From an uncultured Collinsella sp. (GTDB lineage Bacteria > Actinomycetota > Coriobacteriia > Coriobacteriales > Coriobacteriaceae), in contig UQJA01000029.1 in assembly GCA_900541285.1 (NCBI GenBank), forward strand, positions 1-17,217: a stretch of 17,217 nt of DNA, written 5' to 3'. Shown piece after piece: positions 6,931-14,429 of the stretch. Positions within the stretch are counted from its first letter, which is position 1. Each line of letters starts with the position of its first letter. Made by a program: the position numbers and the translations under genes. A model generated the notes under the pieces. It did not search any database and was not told the DNA's origin. It saw only the letters and a program-made list of their open reading frames with translations.

Positions 6931-7860
6931 CTAGCCTGTAACGTAATACCAGACTACGTTGTCACCGTTTGAGAGAACGTAGTTGCTGCAGGCCGTCATG
7001 GGCGTTGTGCCGTTGACGGAGTACATCCAGCCGCTCGTGCCGCCGTGCTGTTTCTCGGCCAAACCACCAATCGCGGAGACATACGTGCCGTACGACGAGC
7101 CATGTGCGTTGACAGAAAGGCCCAGCGCGCACAGGGCATCGTAGACGGTAGCGCCTTCGTTAAAGGTAAAGGTGCCACCAGAGGACACAGGATTGCCCAC
7201 GGCGCTCGATGTGACCGAAACCGTCACCGTTACGTAGCTAGGCTGCTGCGAGCTGCCCTGGTCGCCAGTAGAGGCGTTGCCGTTATCGGGGGCAGAAGAT
7301 GCCCCGCTGGATGAGGAGGAGGCGCCAGGCGTAGAGCCGGCCCCGCCAGAAGAAGTCGAGTTCTGAGAAGTCGACTGATTGCCGTCGGTCTTTTTATTGC
7401 TGTTCTTCTCTCCAGACTTCTTGCCATCCTTGTCTTCGGACTTTTTGCTATCCGAGCCCTTGTTTGATTCCTTGTCCGAAGACTCGGACTCCTTCTTAGA
7501 GTCAGATTTATCCGAACCCTTAGACTCGTCGTTCGACCCATCCGAAGATTTGGAATCCTTGGAGCCAGCTTTACCCGAAGCGACGGTCGAGTCAGACCCC
7601 TTGGCGTCCTTCGCGACGACGCTCTCCCCCGTCACGGTCTGAACGATCCAGTCAATGGACCAGGCGCCGCTCTCGGAAGGATGGACGAAGCCCAGCGATA
7701 TGACAATTAGCGCAACGCACGCGGCGGTCAGGACGCCAGTAAGCGCCTTCCGTCGAGGGGCGGACGCCGCCGAAGCGGCGCCCTGTTGCTTTGCATCGTC
7801 GAACTGAATGAACGAGGAATTTGGTTGCTTGGGGTCAGCGTCCTTGGATTTATTGGACAC
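6931..7860 (-). CDS. Membrane-anchored protein with one C-terminal DUF4430 (transcobalamin-like) domain
   Basis: A 309-residue protein, second gene of the riboswitch operon. Order: a 38-residue cytoplasmic N-terminus ending in basic APRRK; one membrane helix (about 39-59); a long Ser/Lys/Asp/Glu-rich stalk (about 85-205) made of repeated K-S-D-type units; then a DUF4430 domain (about 208-309) with FNEGATVYDAL, GTSGWMYSVNG and the terminal GDNVVWYYVTG. DUF4430 corresponds to the C-terminal domain of intrinsic factor and transcobalamin. Topology would be N-in/C-out, displaying the domain beyond the cell wall. C244 and C291 could form a disulphide. The upstream stop is TAG at 7870-7872. GTG 7860 is preferred because AGGTGAGG lies just before it; a GTG at 7869, abutting the stop, is the alternative. 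It probably binds a corrinoid or a partner protein; this is inferred from domain and riboswitch only. Confidence 0.85.
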   Translation of the reverse strand: MSNKSKDADPKQPNSSFIQFDDAKQQGAASAASAPRRKALTGVLTAACVALIVISLGFVHPSESGAWSIDWIVQTVTGESVVAKDAKGSDSTVASGKAGSKDSKSSDGSNDESKGSDKSDSKKESESSDKESNKGSDSKKSEDKDGKKSGEKNSNKKTDGNQSTSQNSTSSGGAGSTPGASSSSSGASSAPDNGNASTGDQGSSQQPSYVTVTVSVTSSAVGNPVSSGGTFTFNEGATVYDALCALGLSVNAHGSSYGTYVSAIGGLAEKQHGGTSGWMYSVNGTTPMTACSNYVLSNGDNVVWYYVTG

Positions 7861-7869
7861 AGCCCTCAC

Positions 7870-10800
7870 CTACCGACGTTTGGTGAACACGAACACGCCG
7901 ACGATGGCGAGACCGATGACGCCGGCGGCAACGCCAACAATGGCGAGCGGGTTGGCGCCAGTCTCCTGCTCGGAAGCACTAGAGGGCTTCTTAGCAGTGG
8001 TCGTGGAAGCAGCACCCGTATCGGACTTGGAATCGGACTTCTTGTCGGACTTGCTATCCTTCTTGTCAGACTTCTTGCCAGACTTCTTCTCGTCCTTCTT
8101 ATCGGACTTATCGGAGTCCTTCTTGTTGGGCTTGTTGTCCTTGGTCTCGGTCTTGGTCGACACCGTCGTCTTGGTCATCGGCTTATGACCCGGAGCGACA
8201 GCGCCGCCAGTCTGCTGGCCCTTCGTGCCGGAGCCGGAACCCGTGCCCGTGCCAGCGCCAGCACCGGAACCGTTGCCAGCGCCACCATTGCCGTCATTGG
8301 AGCCAGAACCGCCATTGCCGCCAGGGTTAACAGCATTCTTGGTCCACTTGGCATACAGCGTCAGATCGGCCGTCACCGGCGTACTGAAGTCATACGCCTG
8401 CGTGCAAGCCTCATCGGTGAACCAACCGCCGAAAGTGTAGCCATCGCGCGTCGGATCGGCCGGCTTGACCAACTTGCCGTCGGCCGTAGCAACAAACTTA
8501 GTGTCGCAAGCAGACCCGCCGTTGGAATTAAAGGCAACCGTCCAAGACTCAACGGCCCCGAGCTTGAACAGCGTGCCCGAATCATTGATGTAGTACAGGT
8601 TGCCAGATGCATCGGCAATGACCGGAGAGTCACAGTACTGGTAATGGCCAGCCGCATCATAAATCTGCGTCGCCTCTGCATCGCCGAGCGTATAGCGATA
8701 CACGCCACCACCAGCAGAGTAGTTGACGTAATCCTTGCTATCCGCGCTGTTAACGGTGAAGTACACATAGGTCTTGCCGCCCTGAACACTCACCAGCGGA
8801 GTAGCAGCAATACCGTTGAGGCCAGCCGGCAGCGCCTTGCCGTCGGCAGCAGCGACCATCGTGGTCTTACCCGTCTTCAGGGTATAGAGAACCAGAGCAG
8901 AGCCCGTAGCCGTCTGTCCGCCGACAATCAGATTGTCACCAAACACCGCAGGGGCGCTCAGATTATTCGTAAGGCCCAGATCAACCGTCTTCTGTGCGCT
9001 CAGCACACCCTTCGCCGAAAGCGAAATCACATGGAGCTTTCCGTCGTGCGTCATCTGATAGAAGGTCGAACCATTGGACGGATCGGCAATGCAATCGGCA
9101 TTTGCGACAGCGCCGAGCTCCATGGTCGAAACGACATCGCCCGTCGTCTTATCAATGCACTTAAGCGTACCCGCGCTCGTAGGAACGATGGCATACTTAT
9201 CCGTCAAAGCCGCACCAGTCCAGTAATAGCCCTCGGTAGGGTCGATGTTCTGCCAAGAAACTTCGCCCGTGGCAATCTTAATGCGTGCAAAGGAGCCGTT
9301 GCCGTAGGTCGCGTTGTAATTCTCGTCATACGAAATATCGACCGAGCCTACATAGACGTACTCGCCGTCCGAAACGACGGTGCAGGAGCTCTGCGTCAAA
9401 TCCGTCAAACCAGGCGTCAGCCACTTGCAGATCAGCTTGTCTGCAGTAATCGCCTGGACCGCACCGCCGTTGAGCGGAACGATGATAAGGCCATTGGTAT
9501 AGATCGGACGAGAAGTATAGCTCACCTTGGAGGCAAGCGGCGCAGAGGCAACCTTTTTGCCCGTGGACGAATCGATCTTAATGAGCTCGTTCTCGGTCGC
9601 GATATACACAAAGCCGTTAGCGATGACAGGCTCGCTGCAGTTGGCATACTGCTGACCAGACTCGGCCTTCCAATCGAAGGCCCACTTAAGACCGGCGGCC
9701 TGCGCAGGCGTCTTGGCATCCGTTACGGTCGAACCGTTGCCACTGTTGCCGTAGCCGGCCCACTCGGCATCCCAATCAGGGGTCGTCGCGCTCGGGTCCA
9801 CGACAATCTTGTCGGGATCGGGCATGGCCGAATCGTCGGTGGTATAGGCAAGCGTAACCTTATCGCCGCTCTTGAGCGTAATCTGATTGGCGCAGAGTAA
9901 GGAGGGCTCTCCGTTGATATACAGGTGCCAATATTTATTGGTCGCAGCATCCCAGGCATACGGCTTGTGATCGAACGGCGAGTTGATGGAATTGAGGAAC
10001 CAGTACTCACCACTCTGGGAGCCGTTGTACGTAACGCCCTTGGCCTTCAGGACCGTCTCAATAAGGTTCTGGGCAGTAGAGCCTTCGGGCAGAGAAACAT
10101 TGCTTGCCGAGCCCCAACGAGTATTGTTGCCGTTGACATCGGGACCGATAACATCGACAGACCCAAGAACCTGGCCAGGAAGGGCATCGGCGTCAGCACC
10201 ATACATAAAGGTGACGGCATCGCCCTCTTGGAGCTCGTAGACACCGGCGCCAACGTCGGCGAACTTGCCATTTACGTAGAAGCGCCAATAGCTATTAGTC
10301 GCAGCATCCCAGCCATAGGACTTACCATCGAACGGCGAAGTAATGCCATTGAGGAACCAGCCCCAAGACGATTCGCCAGCATCGAGAGTAAGGCCGGTCT
10401 GCTCAAGGAGATCCTTGGCAGTAGAGCCCGACTTGAGACTCGTCTGGCCCGTCGAAGCCCAAACCTGCTGCTTGCCGTCCTTGTCCTTACCGAGGACCTG
10501 AACGGAAGCATGGACGGAATCAGACGGCAACTGGTCGCCCCAGCCACCGTAGAACCACGTAACGGTATCACCAGCATGAATGGTGACATTGTCTGCCGTG
10601 TAGTCGCTCGACTTGCCGTTGATGAACAGCTGCCAATAGGTCGAATAATCTTGGGGCGTACCCAGCTCAACACCGTTGTACTTAAGGCTCAGAATGAAGG
10701 AGCCAGCAGCAACGGCGTCGATGTCATTCGCCTCAAGCGCGACCTTCGTAAGGTCAAGTGCGCTCGAGCCGGACGTCACCACATACTGCGCGTTATCGAC

Positions 10801-11661
10801 CCAAGTCTGGGTCTTGCCCTGGGCATCGCGACCAATGACGGTCACATTTGCGGCAACCTGGTCCTTAACGACAGGGGACGCGCTACCAGCCGTATAGGCA
10901 AACTCAATCTTCTGCCCCTGGGTGAGCTTGACGCTGTTCGCGCCAACCGAGGAAGACGCGCCGTCGACGAACAGCCGCCAGAAGGCATAAGTCGTCGGAT
11001 CGTAGGCAAGCGTGCGACCATCGCTCGGGGATGTGATGCTTTCGAGGTAGAAACCGTATGCCGTGTTCGGATCGTACTTCGCCTTGAAGCCCGTCTTCTC
11101 CTGCAGCTTAATGAAGGCATCCGCAGCCGTCGCGCCCTCGTCGAGCCTGAGCTGCGTAGGTGCCACCCAGGTCTGAGCCTTGCCGTCGGCATCGGTGCCG
11201 ATAATCGAGAACGAGACCTCGACTTGCTTCTTGGCGACATCGCCGGTTTCTGTCGGGTTCTCTGTCTGAACGGCAGCCGCGGCGGCAGATCCCGCTTGGC
11301 CAGCGGATGCCGTCGAAGACTGCTCGCTCGTGGCAGGGCTCTCCCCCGTCGCCGAGCCTTCGTCGCCAGTTGCTGCCTCTGTTATGGCTGCACTAGCTGC
11401 AGGCGCGCCCTCGGAATCCGAAACCTCGGCGCCGCTCTGCTCAGCGGTACCGCCCGCAAGCGCTGCGTCCTCGCCCGGCGTCGCAGTCTGAGCCACAGCC
11501 TCGGCAATGCCCTCGGCGCCCTCGGCCCACAGCTGAGCCGGTGTGGTGCCAAAGGCCATCGCGAAGGCCAGGAATGCCACCAGGCCGCGCTTGGCTACGC
11601 CGCGCGCAATTGCGCCACGGCGATGCGAGACGCGCTGGCGCTCGTCCTCAAACATATCCAT
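7870..11661 (-). CDS. Surface protein with four DUF4430-type domains, PQQ-like beta-propeller and C-terminal anchor
   Basis: A 1263-residue protein from the preferred start. Order: signal peptide (basic RRGAIARGVAKRG, hydrophobic LVAFLAFAMAFG, cleavage near AQLWA-EG about 46); Ala/Glu/Ser-rich linker (50-140); four DUF4430-type repeats (about 146-260, 268-375, 383-490, 498-608), each with V-x-V-x-G-x-D-xx-G-x-x-x-x-W at the start, a Y/F-W-xx-F/Y-V/I-N/D-G core and a closing G-D-x-V-x-x-x-Y; a PQQ/quinoprotein-like beta-propeller (about 640-1036, repeated PVI-A-xG-xVY and K-IDxxTG units); a Listeria-Bacteroides repeat (1039-1108, FNSNGG...YTFGGWFTD...LTLYAKW); Gly- then Lys/Ser/Asp-rich stalk (1110-1230); and a final hydrophobic helix (1238-1259) with KRR. 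The end resembles a sortase signal but reads EQETG, not LPxTG. Start 11661 has AGGAG four bases upstream; ATG 11742 is an alternative adding 27 residues. It lies behind a cobalamin riboswitch, suggesting surface corrinoid capture (inferred). Confidence 0.88.
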   Translation of the reverse strand: MDMFEDERQRVSHRRGAIARGVAKRGLVAFLAFAMAFGTTPAQLWAEGAEGIAEAVAQTATPGEDAALAGGTAEQSGAEVSDSEGAPAASAAITEAATGDEGSATGESPATSEQSSTASAGQAGSAAAAAVQTENPTETGDVAKKQVEVSFSIIGTDADGKAQTWVAPTQLRLDEGATAADAFIKLQEKTGFKAKYDPNTAYGFYLESITSPSDGRTLAYDPTTYAFWRLFVDGASSSVGANSVKLTQGQKIEFAYTAGSASPVVKDQVAANVTVIGRDAQGKTQTWVDNAQYVVTSGSSALDLTKVALEANDIDAVAAGSFILSLKYNGVELGTPQDYSTYWQLFINGKSSDYTADNVTIHAGDTVTWFYGGWGDQLPSDSVHASVQVLGKDKDGKQQVWASTGQTSLKSGSTAKDLLEQTGLTLDAGESSWGWFLNGITSPFDGKSYGWDAATNSYWRFYVNGKFADVGAGVYELQEGDAVTFMYGADADALPGQVLGSVDVIGPDVNGNNTRWGSASNVSLPEGSTAQNLIETVLKAKGVTYNGSQSGEYWFLNSINSPFDHKPYAWDAATNKYWHLYINGEPSLLCANQITLKSGDKVTLAYTTDDSAMPDPDKIVVDPSATTPDWDAEWAGYGNSGNGSTVTDAKTPAQAAGLKWAFDWKAESGQQYANCSEPVIANGFVYIATENELIKIDSSTGKKVASAPLASKVSYTSRPIYTNGLIIVPLNGGAVQAITADKLICKWLTPGLTDLTQSSCTVVSDGEYVYVGSVDISYDENYNATYGNGSFARIKIATGEVSWQNIDPTEGYYWTGAALTDKYAIVPTSAGTLKCIDKTTGDVVSTMELGAVANADCIADPSNGSTFYQMTHDGKLHVISLSAKGVLSAQKTVDLGLTNNLSAPAVFGDNLIVGGQTATGSALVLYTLKTGKTTMVAAADGKALPAGLNGIAATPLVSVQGGKTYVYFTVNSADSKDYVNYSAGGGVYRYTLGDAEATQIYDAAGHYQYCDSPVIADASGNLYYINDSGTLFKLGAVESWTVAFNSNGGSACDTKFVATADGKLVKPADPTRDGYTFGGWFTDEACTQAYDFSTPVTADLTLYAKWTKNAVNPGGNGGSGSNDGNGGAGNGSGAGAGTGTGSGSGTKGQQTGGAVAPGHKPMTKTTVSTKTETKDNKPNKKDSDKSDKKDEKKSGKKSDKKDSKSDKKSDSKSDTGAASTTTAKKPSSASEQETGANPLAIVGVAAGVIGLAIVGVFVFTKRR

Positions 11662-11665
11662 TTGT

Positions 11666-11670
11666 CTCCT
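11666..11670 (-). promoter_or_regulatory. Ribosome binding site deciding the start of the large DUF4430 gene
   Basis: AGGAG on the minus strand, four bases before ATG 11661 and ten before a second in-frame ATG at 11655. A competing site, GGAGGGAAGGGGG, precedes ATG 11742, but that ATG sits in a small CCCC-GAT-GGGG hairpin. Confidence 0.5.
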
Positions 11671-11805
11671 ACTGTCTGTACTCGGAGCGTTGCCTTGAGA
11701 CTGCCCCACGTCATCGCGCATGTTGCGCTCGAGTTCCCCCATCGGGGTCCCCCTTCCCTCCAGAGCCCTATGCACACCGGCGGCATACGCCGCGGCAACG
11801 TGCAA

Positions 11806-11965
11806 GATGGGAGGCGATCCGACTTAACCTTAACGGCTCGGGCACGTCGTCCGATCTGCGACGCGAGCATCCCAAGCCAAGAGGAATTACGGTTACTGGT
11901 ACAGCCGGGGACTTGCACCCCGATTCTCCCAAATGCGCAGGATAACCGCGCATTCGTGCGTCTCC
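11806..11965 (-). promoter_or_regulatory. Cobalamin (B12) riboswitch upstream of the DUF4430 operon
   Basis: On the minus strand, conserved cobalamin-aptamer segments appear in order: a 6-bp hairpin ATGCGC...GCGCAT, GGGAGAAT, then CGGGGTGCAAGTCCCCGGCTG (about 11904-11924; core GGTGCAAGTCC), CCAGTAACCGTAA matching the consensus C-x-GCNACTGTAA region, and at the 3' end AAGTCGGATCGCCTCCCA, a diverged B12 box. Spacing of about 150 nt is normal. Downstream is a strong GCGGC-GTAT-GCCGC hairpin (11780-11793) but no hairpin plus T-run, so control is more likely at translation or via Rho than by intrinsic termination. B12 would be expected to switch the operon off. Subclass (adenosyl- or aquo-/methyl-cobalamin) is not determined. 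Confidence 0.85.
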
Positions 11966-11972
11966 ACACCAC

Positions 11973-12000
11973 CATCTAGGCCATCGATTATTACCGTCAA
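11973..12000 (-). promoter_or_regulatory. Candidate promoter of the riboswitch transcript
   Basis: On the minus strand TTGACG (11995-12000) and TAGATG (11973-11978) are 16 bases apart, placing initiation near 11966, just before the aptamer. An alternative pairing is TTGCGT with TAATAA slightly upstream. The -10 box is weak. Confidence 0.45.
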
Positions 12001-12013
12001 TATGGTATCACGC

Positions 12014-12041
12014 AAAAGGGCCTCGCACGCAGGCGAAGCCC
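12014..12041 (-). terminator. Strong terminator between the ubiB-like gene and the riboswitch
   Basis: On the minus strand GGGCTTCGC pairs with GCGAGGCCC (one G-U pair, 6-nt loop), followed by TTTT (bases 12014-12017). It should prevent transcripts of the UbiB-like operon from entering the riboswitch. Confidence 0.88.
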
Positions 12042-12068
12042 AAGGTAAAAGCTATTGTTTGCGATAGG

Positions 12069-12088
12069 AAAATGCGGTGACGGCCGCA
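12069..12088 (-). terminator. First terminator after the ubiB-like gene
   Basis: On the minus strand TGCGG and CCGCA (12084-12088 and 12073-12077) with a 6-nt loop, followed by TTTTCC, begins four bases after the stop codon. The short stem makes it weaker than the hairpin downstream, with which it forms a tandem terminator. Confidence 0.6.
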
Positions 12089-12092
12089 GCCT

Positions 12093-13856
12093 CTAGTGCT
12101 TGCCGCCGTGACTGTTGAGCCAGATATTGCGGCCCAGCATAAGCGCCAGCACCAGCGCACTCACGTAGCCCATAAAGCCAATGACCGGGATACCGAACAC
12201 AACCGGCTCGATGCGCGCGTAGTACACCACCGACGAACCGATAAACAGACCGGCGATCACAATTGCCATCGACATGCGGTCGATAATTCCGCCCAGCTGT
12301 CGCAGCGCCTTATCGCTGCTCATGATTTGCGTGTTCACCTTAAGCTGGCCGCGCGTGAGCATGCGTGAAGCCAAGCCCAGATACTCGGCCGCCTCGAGCG
12401 AGCCTTTTGCCGCGCGATAGCTGCTCGCGGCAAGATCGCGCCCCATTTCGCGGACGCGTGCATAGGCGCTCTTCTCGTTTTTGATGTGCGTCTGGATGAT
12501 CTGGATCATGTTGACGTTGGGCATGTACTCGGTCAGCAGACCCTCGAGCGTCACCATGCCGCGCGCGAACATCGTCACCACGCTCGGCAGCTCAACGTCG
12601 TTTTTGCGCGCCAAGTTTAGCAGCGAGGTCAAAAACTCGCCGATATCAAGATCCTTAAGGTCGAGGCCCGCAAAGTCGGCAACGATAAAGTCCAAATCGG
12701 ACAAAAAGGCCGAATGGTCGAGCTCGGCAGAATCGCCGCGCGTCACGGCAAAGCGCATGAGCGAATCCTTGAGCTTGGGCACGTCGCCCTCGGCCACGGC
12801 AAAAATCATATCCTTGACGATACCGCGGTCGTGACTCGACATGCGCCCGACCATGCCCAGGTCGATAAAGTAGACAATGCCGTCCTTGAGGATGATGTTT
12901 CCCGCATGCGGGTCGGCATGGAAAAAGCCGTCATCGAGCACCTGCGTCGAGTAGTCCTCGACAATCGCCGAGCCAATCTTATCCAGGTCATAGCCCTCGG
13001 CCACCAGGCGCTCGGGATCGGCAATCGAGATGCCGTCAATGTAGTCCATGACCACGACGTGTTCGGTGCAAAGGTCCAAGTAGGATTTGGGACACGACAC
13101 GCCATGCACGCTTTTGTGGAACTCATAGAAATCGTTGAGGTTTTTGGCCTCGGCCAAAAAGTTGGTTTCCTCGCGAAACGAGGTCCACAGCTCTTCGACC
13201 ACGCCGTGCAGGTCAACAAACTGATCGGTGTTGACGAACTTGGAAACGATGCGCACCACCGAACGGATGATGTCGATGTCCTGCGCCATGACCTGTTGCG
13301 CGCCGGGGCGCTGGACCTTAACGGCCACGTCCTCGCCCGTCACCAGGCGGGCGCGGTGTACCTGCGCGAGCGAGGCGCTTCCGAGCGGGTTGGGGTCGAT
13401 CGCGTCGAACATCTGCCCCAGGCGCTGGCCGTACTCCTCTTCCAGACAGCGGAGCACTACCTCATACGGCACCGGCTCTACGTCGGAGCGCAGGCGACGC
13501 AGCTCGTCGCAAAACCGCTGCGGCAAGATCTCGGAGCGGTTGGCCAGAATCTGACCCATCTTGACGAACATGGGGCCGAGCTCTTCGAGCAGACGGCGCA
13601 GGCGCACTGGCGTGAGGTTATCCCACACGCGGTACTTTTTTACCAAGCGAACGATCTGCCCAATGCGCTCGCGACGACCTGCCGGCGTGAGCTGGTATTC
13701 CTCGTCCGGCGCCATCGCATCGGGCTCCTCAGGGACCATATCGACGGCGCGCGGCTTCTTGCGAGCGCCCGAGACGGCGGCCTCAACCTCATCGACAACC
13801 GCCGTCTCGTCACCCAAGGGATCTAGATTGTTGTAATCGGTGGTGGAATCTGCCAT
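12093..13856 (-). CDS. UbiB/ABC1 (AarF) family kinase-like protein
   Basis: A 587-residue membrane-linked protein-kinase-like ATPase. The family (UbiB, COQ8, AarF) supports quinone or other isoprenoid-lipid metabolism; its substrate is not settled. Signatures: KMGQILANRSEILP (99-112), the defining KxGQ segment; the Ala-rich nucleotide loop GSASLAQVHRA (159-169); VAVKVQRPG with Lys180; REETNFLAEAKNL (228-240); catalytic loop HADPHAGNI (313-321); metal-binding FIDLG with Asp332; and two C-terminal membrane helices (about 528-548 and 553-576). All key residues are present. An acidic, probably disordered N-terminus (1-55) precedes the domain. Its start lies eight bases after the stop of a phasin-like gene, so the two form an operon. 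The likely host is a fermentative anaerobe, so a role outside ubiquinone synthesis is plausible. Confidence 0.92.
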   Translation of the reverse strand: MADSTTDYNNLDPLGDETAVVDEVEAAVSGARKKPRAVDMVPEEPDAMAPDEEYQLTPAGRRERIGQIVRLVKKYRVWDNLTPVRLRRLLEELGPMFVKMGQILANRSEILPQRFCDELRRLRSDVEPVPYEVVLRCLEEEYGQRLGQMFDAIDPNPLGSASLAQVHRARLVTGEDVAVKVQRPGAQQVMAQDIDIIRSVVRIVSKFVNTDQFVDLHGVVEELWTSFREETNFLAEAKNLNDFYEFHKSVHGVSCPKSYLDLCTEHVVVMDYIDGISIADPERLVAEGYDLDKIGSAIVEDYSTQVLDDGFFHADPHAGNIILKDGIVYFIDLGMVGRMSSHDRGIVKDMIFAVAEGDVPKLKDSLMRFAVTRGDSAELDHSAFLSDLDFIVADFAGLDLKDLDIGEFLTSLLNLARKNDVELPSVVTMFARGMVTLEGLLTEYMPNVNMIQIIQTHIKNEKSAYARVREMGRDLAASSYRAAKGSLEAAEYLGLASRMLTRGQLKVNTQIMSSDKALRQLGGIIDRMSMAIVIAGLFIGSSVVYYARIEPVVFGIPVIGFMGYVSALVLALMLGRNIWLNSHGGKH

Positions 13857-13864
13857 CTGCGCTG

Positions 13865-14281
13865 CTACTCGGCCTCTTCGGCGTCCTCTGCGTCGTCGGG
13901 CTCAACGGACTCGACGGGCACCGAGGTCACGTTGTCCTCGACCGAATCGACGATGTCGCGCACATGGGCCAAAAAGGCCGTGCGCTCGGGGGCGGTCATA
14001 ACGCGGACGCGGGCCAGGATGAGCTCGTCGAGCACGCGCTGCGCCGCAGTCTCGCCCTGCATGCCCAGGCGCTCGGTCAGGTCGGAGATGGTGCCACCCG
14101 CCTGCTCGAACATGTCAGACACGCTGCGGGCGATATCGGGGGCGCCGGCATCCTTGCGGACCTGCTCGCCCTTGGTATTGAGGTCGTCAAGGACCTTCTT
14201 GCCGCCCTCGACGGCAACGGCGGCGGCGCCAAAGCCCACGTTGATGGCACCGTTAACAAGCTGATCGAGTTTCATAACCAT
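13865..14281 (-). CDS. Phasin-like helical protein upstream of the ubiB-like gene
   Basis: A 138-residue, almost entirely helical protein: a small-residue-rich N-terminal segment (LVNGAINVGFGAAAVAVEGG, about 8-27) that could sit on a membrane or lipid surface, then charged amphipathic helices (about 28-116), and an acidic tail (EPDDAEDAEEAE). This resembles phasin-family or polyhydroxyalkanoate-granule-associated proteins, though similarity is by pattern only. The start at 14281 has GGAG six bases upstream; an ATG at 14293 overlaps that ribosome binding site and is less likely. Tight spacing to the UbiB-like gene (eight bases) suggests they act together, perhaps with the small protein tethering or regulating the kinase-like partner, in a way reminiscent of the accessory protein UbiJ next to ubiB in E. 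coli. That comparison is functional guesswork; I see no SCP2-type domain. Confidence 0.72.
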   Translation of the reverse strand: MVMKLDQLVNGAINVGFGAAAVAVEGGKKVLDDLNTKGEQVRKDAGAPDIARSVSDMFEQAGGTISDLTERLGMQGETAAQRVLDELILARVRVMTAPERTAFLAHVRDIVDSVEDNVTSVPVESVEPDDAEDAEEAE

Positions 14282-14373
14282 GGTTGGCTCCAATCATGAA
14301 CAACTGCATTGGCCTTCTTGTACCCAAGATTGGGCGAACGACACAAAATCGTTTTACCGCCAAGGTAGGAATC

Positions 14374-14410
14374 GAGCGGGGCAAAGCCCTCGACGGCGTT
14401 TGCCCCGCTC
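14374..14410 (-). terminator. Long perfect hairpin downstream of the C69 dipeptidase gene
   Basis: gagcggggcaaa (14374-14385) and tttgccccgctc (14399-14410) form a perfect 12-bp stem with a 13-nt loop, 19 bases after the dipeptidase stop codon. No T-run follows on the minus strand, so it may terminate with Rho or act mainly as a 3' stabiliser. Confidence 0.5.
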
Positions 14411-14429
14411 GCTCGTTGCAAGGTCGGCT

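Noticed and set aside
7640..7869. Possible frameshift joining the two DUF4430 genes into one protein
   Set aside because: The first gene ends with a complete anchor (membrane helix plus KRR), and the second has its own ribosome binding site and membrane helix, so two proteins are intended.
8000..8340. Repetitive Lys/Ser/Asp and Gly codons as a possible tandem-repeat or CRISPR-like array
   Set aside because: The repetition follows the codons of low-complexity stalks. There are no regular repeat-spacer units.
7786..11979. Two very long plus-strand open frames (about 700 codons each) opposite the large DUF4430 gene
   Set aside because: They are Arg/Ile/Leu/Val-rich mirror images of the sense gene, with no recognisable domains. 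The minus-strand protein has a signal peptide, repeats and known domains. GC-rich codon bias in the sense frame leaves the opposite frame open.
12714..13826. 370-codon plus-strand open frame opposite the UbiB-like gene
   Set aside because: Antisense shadow of an intact kinase-like gene with all its signature motifs.
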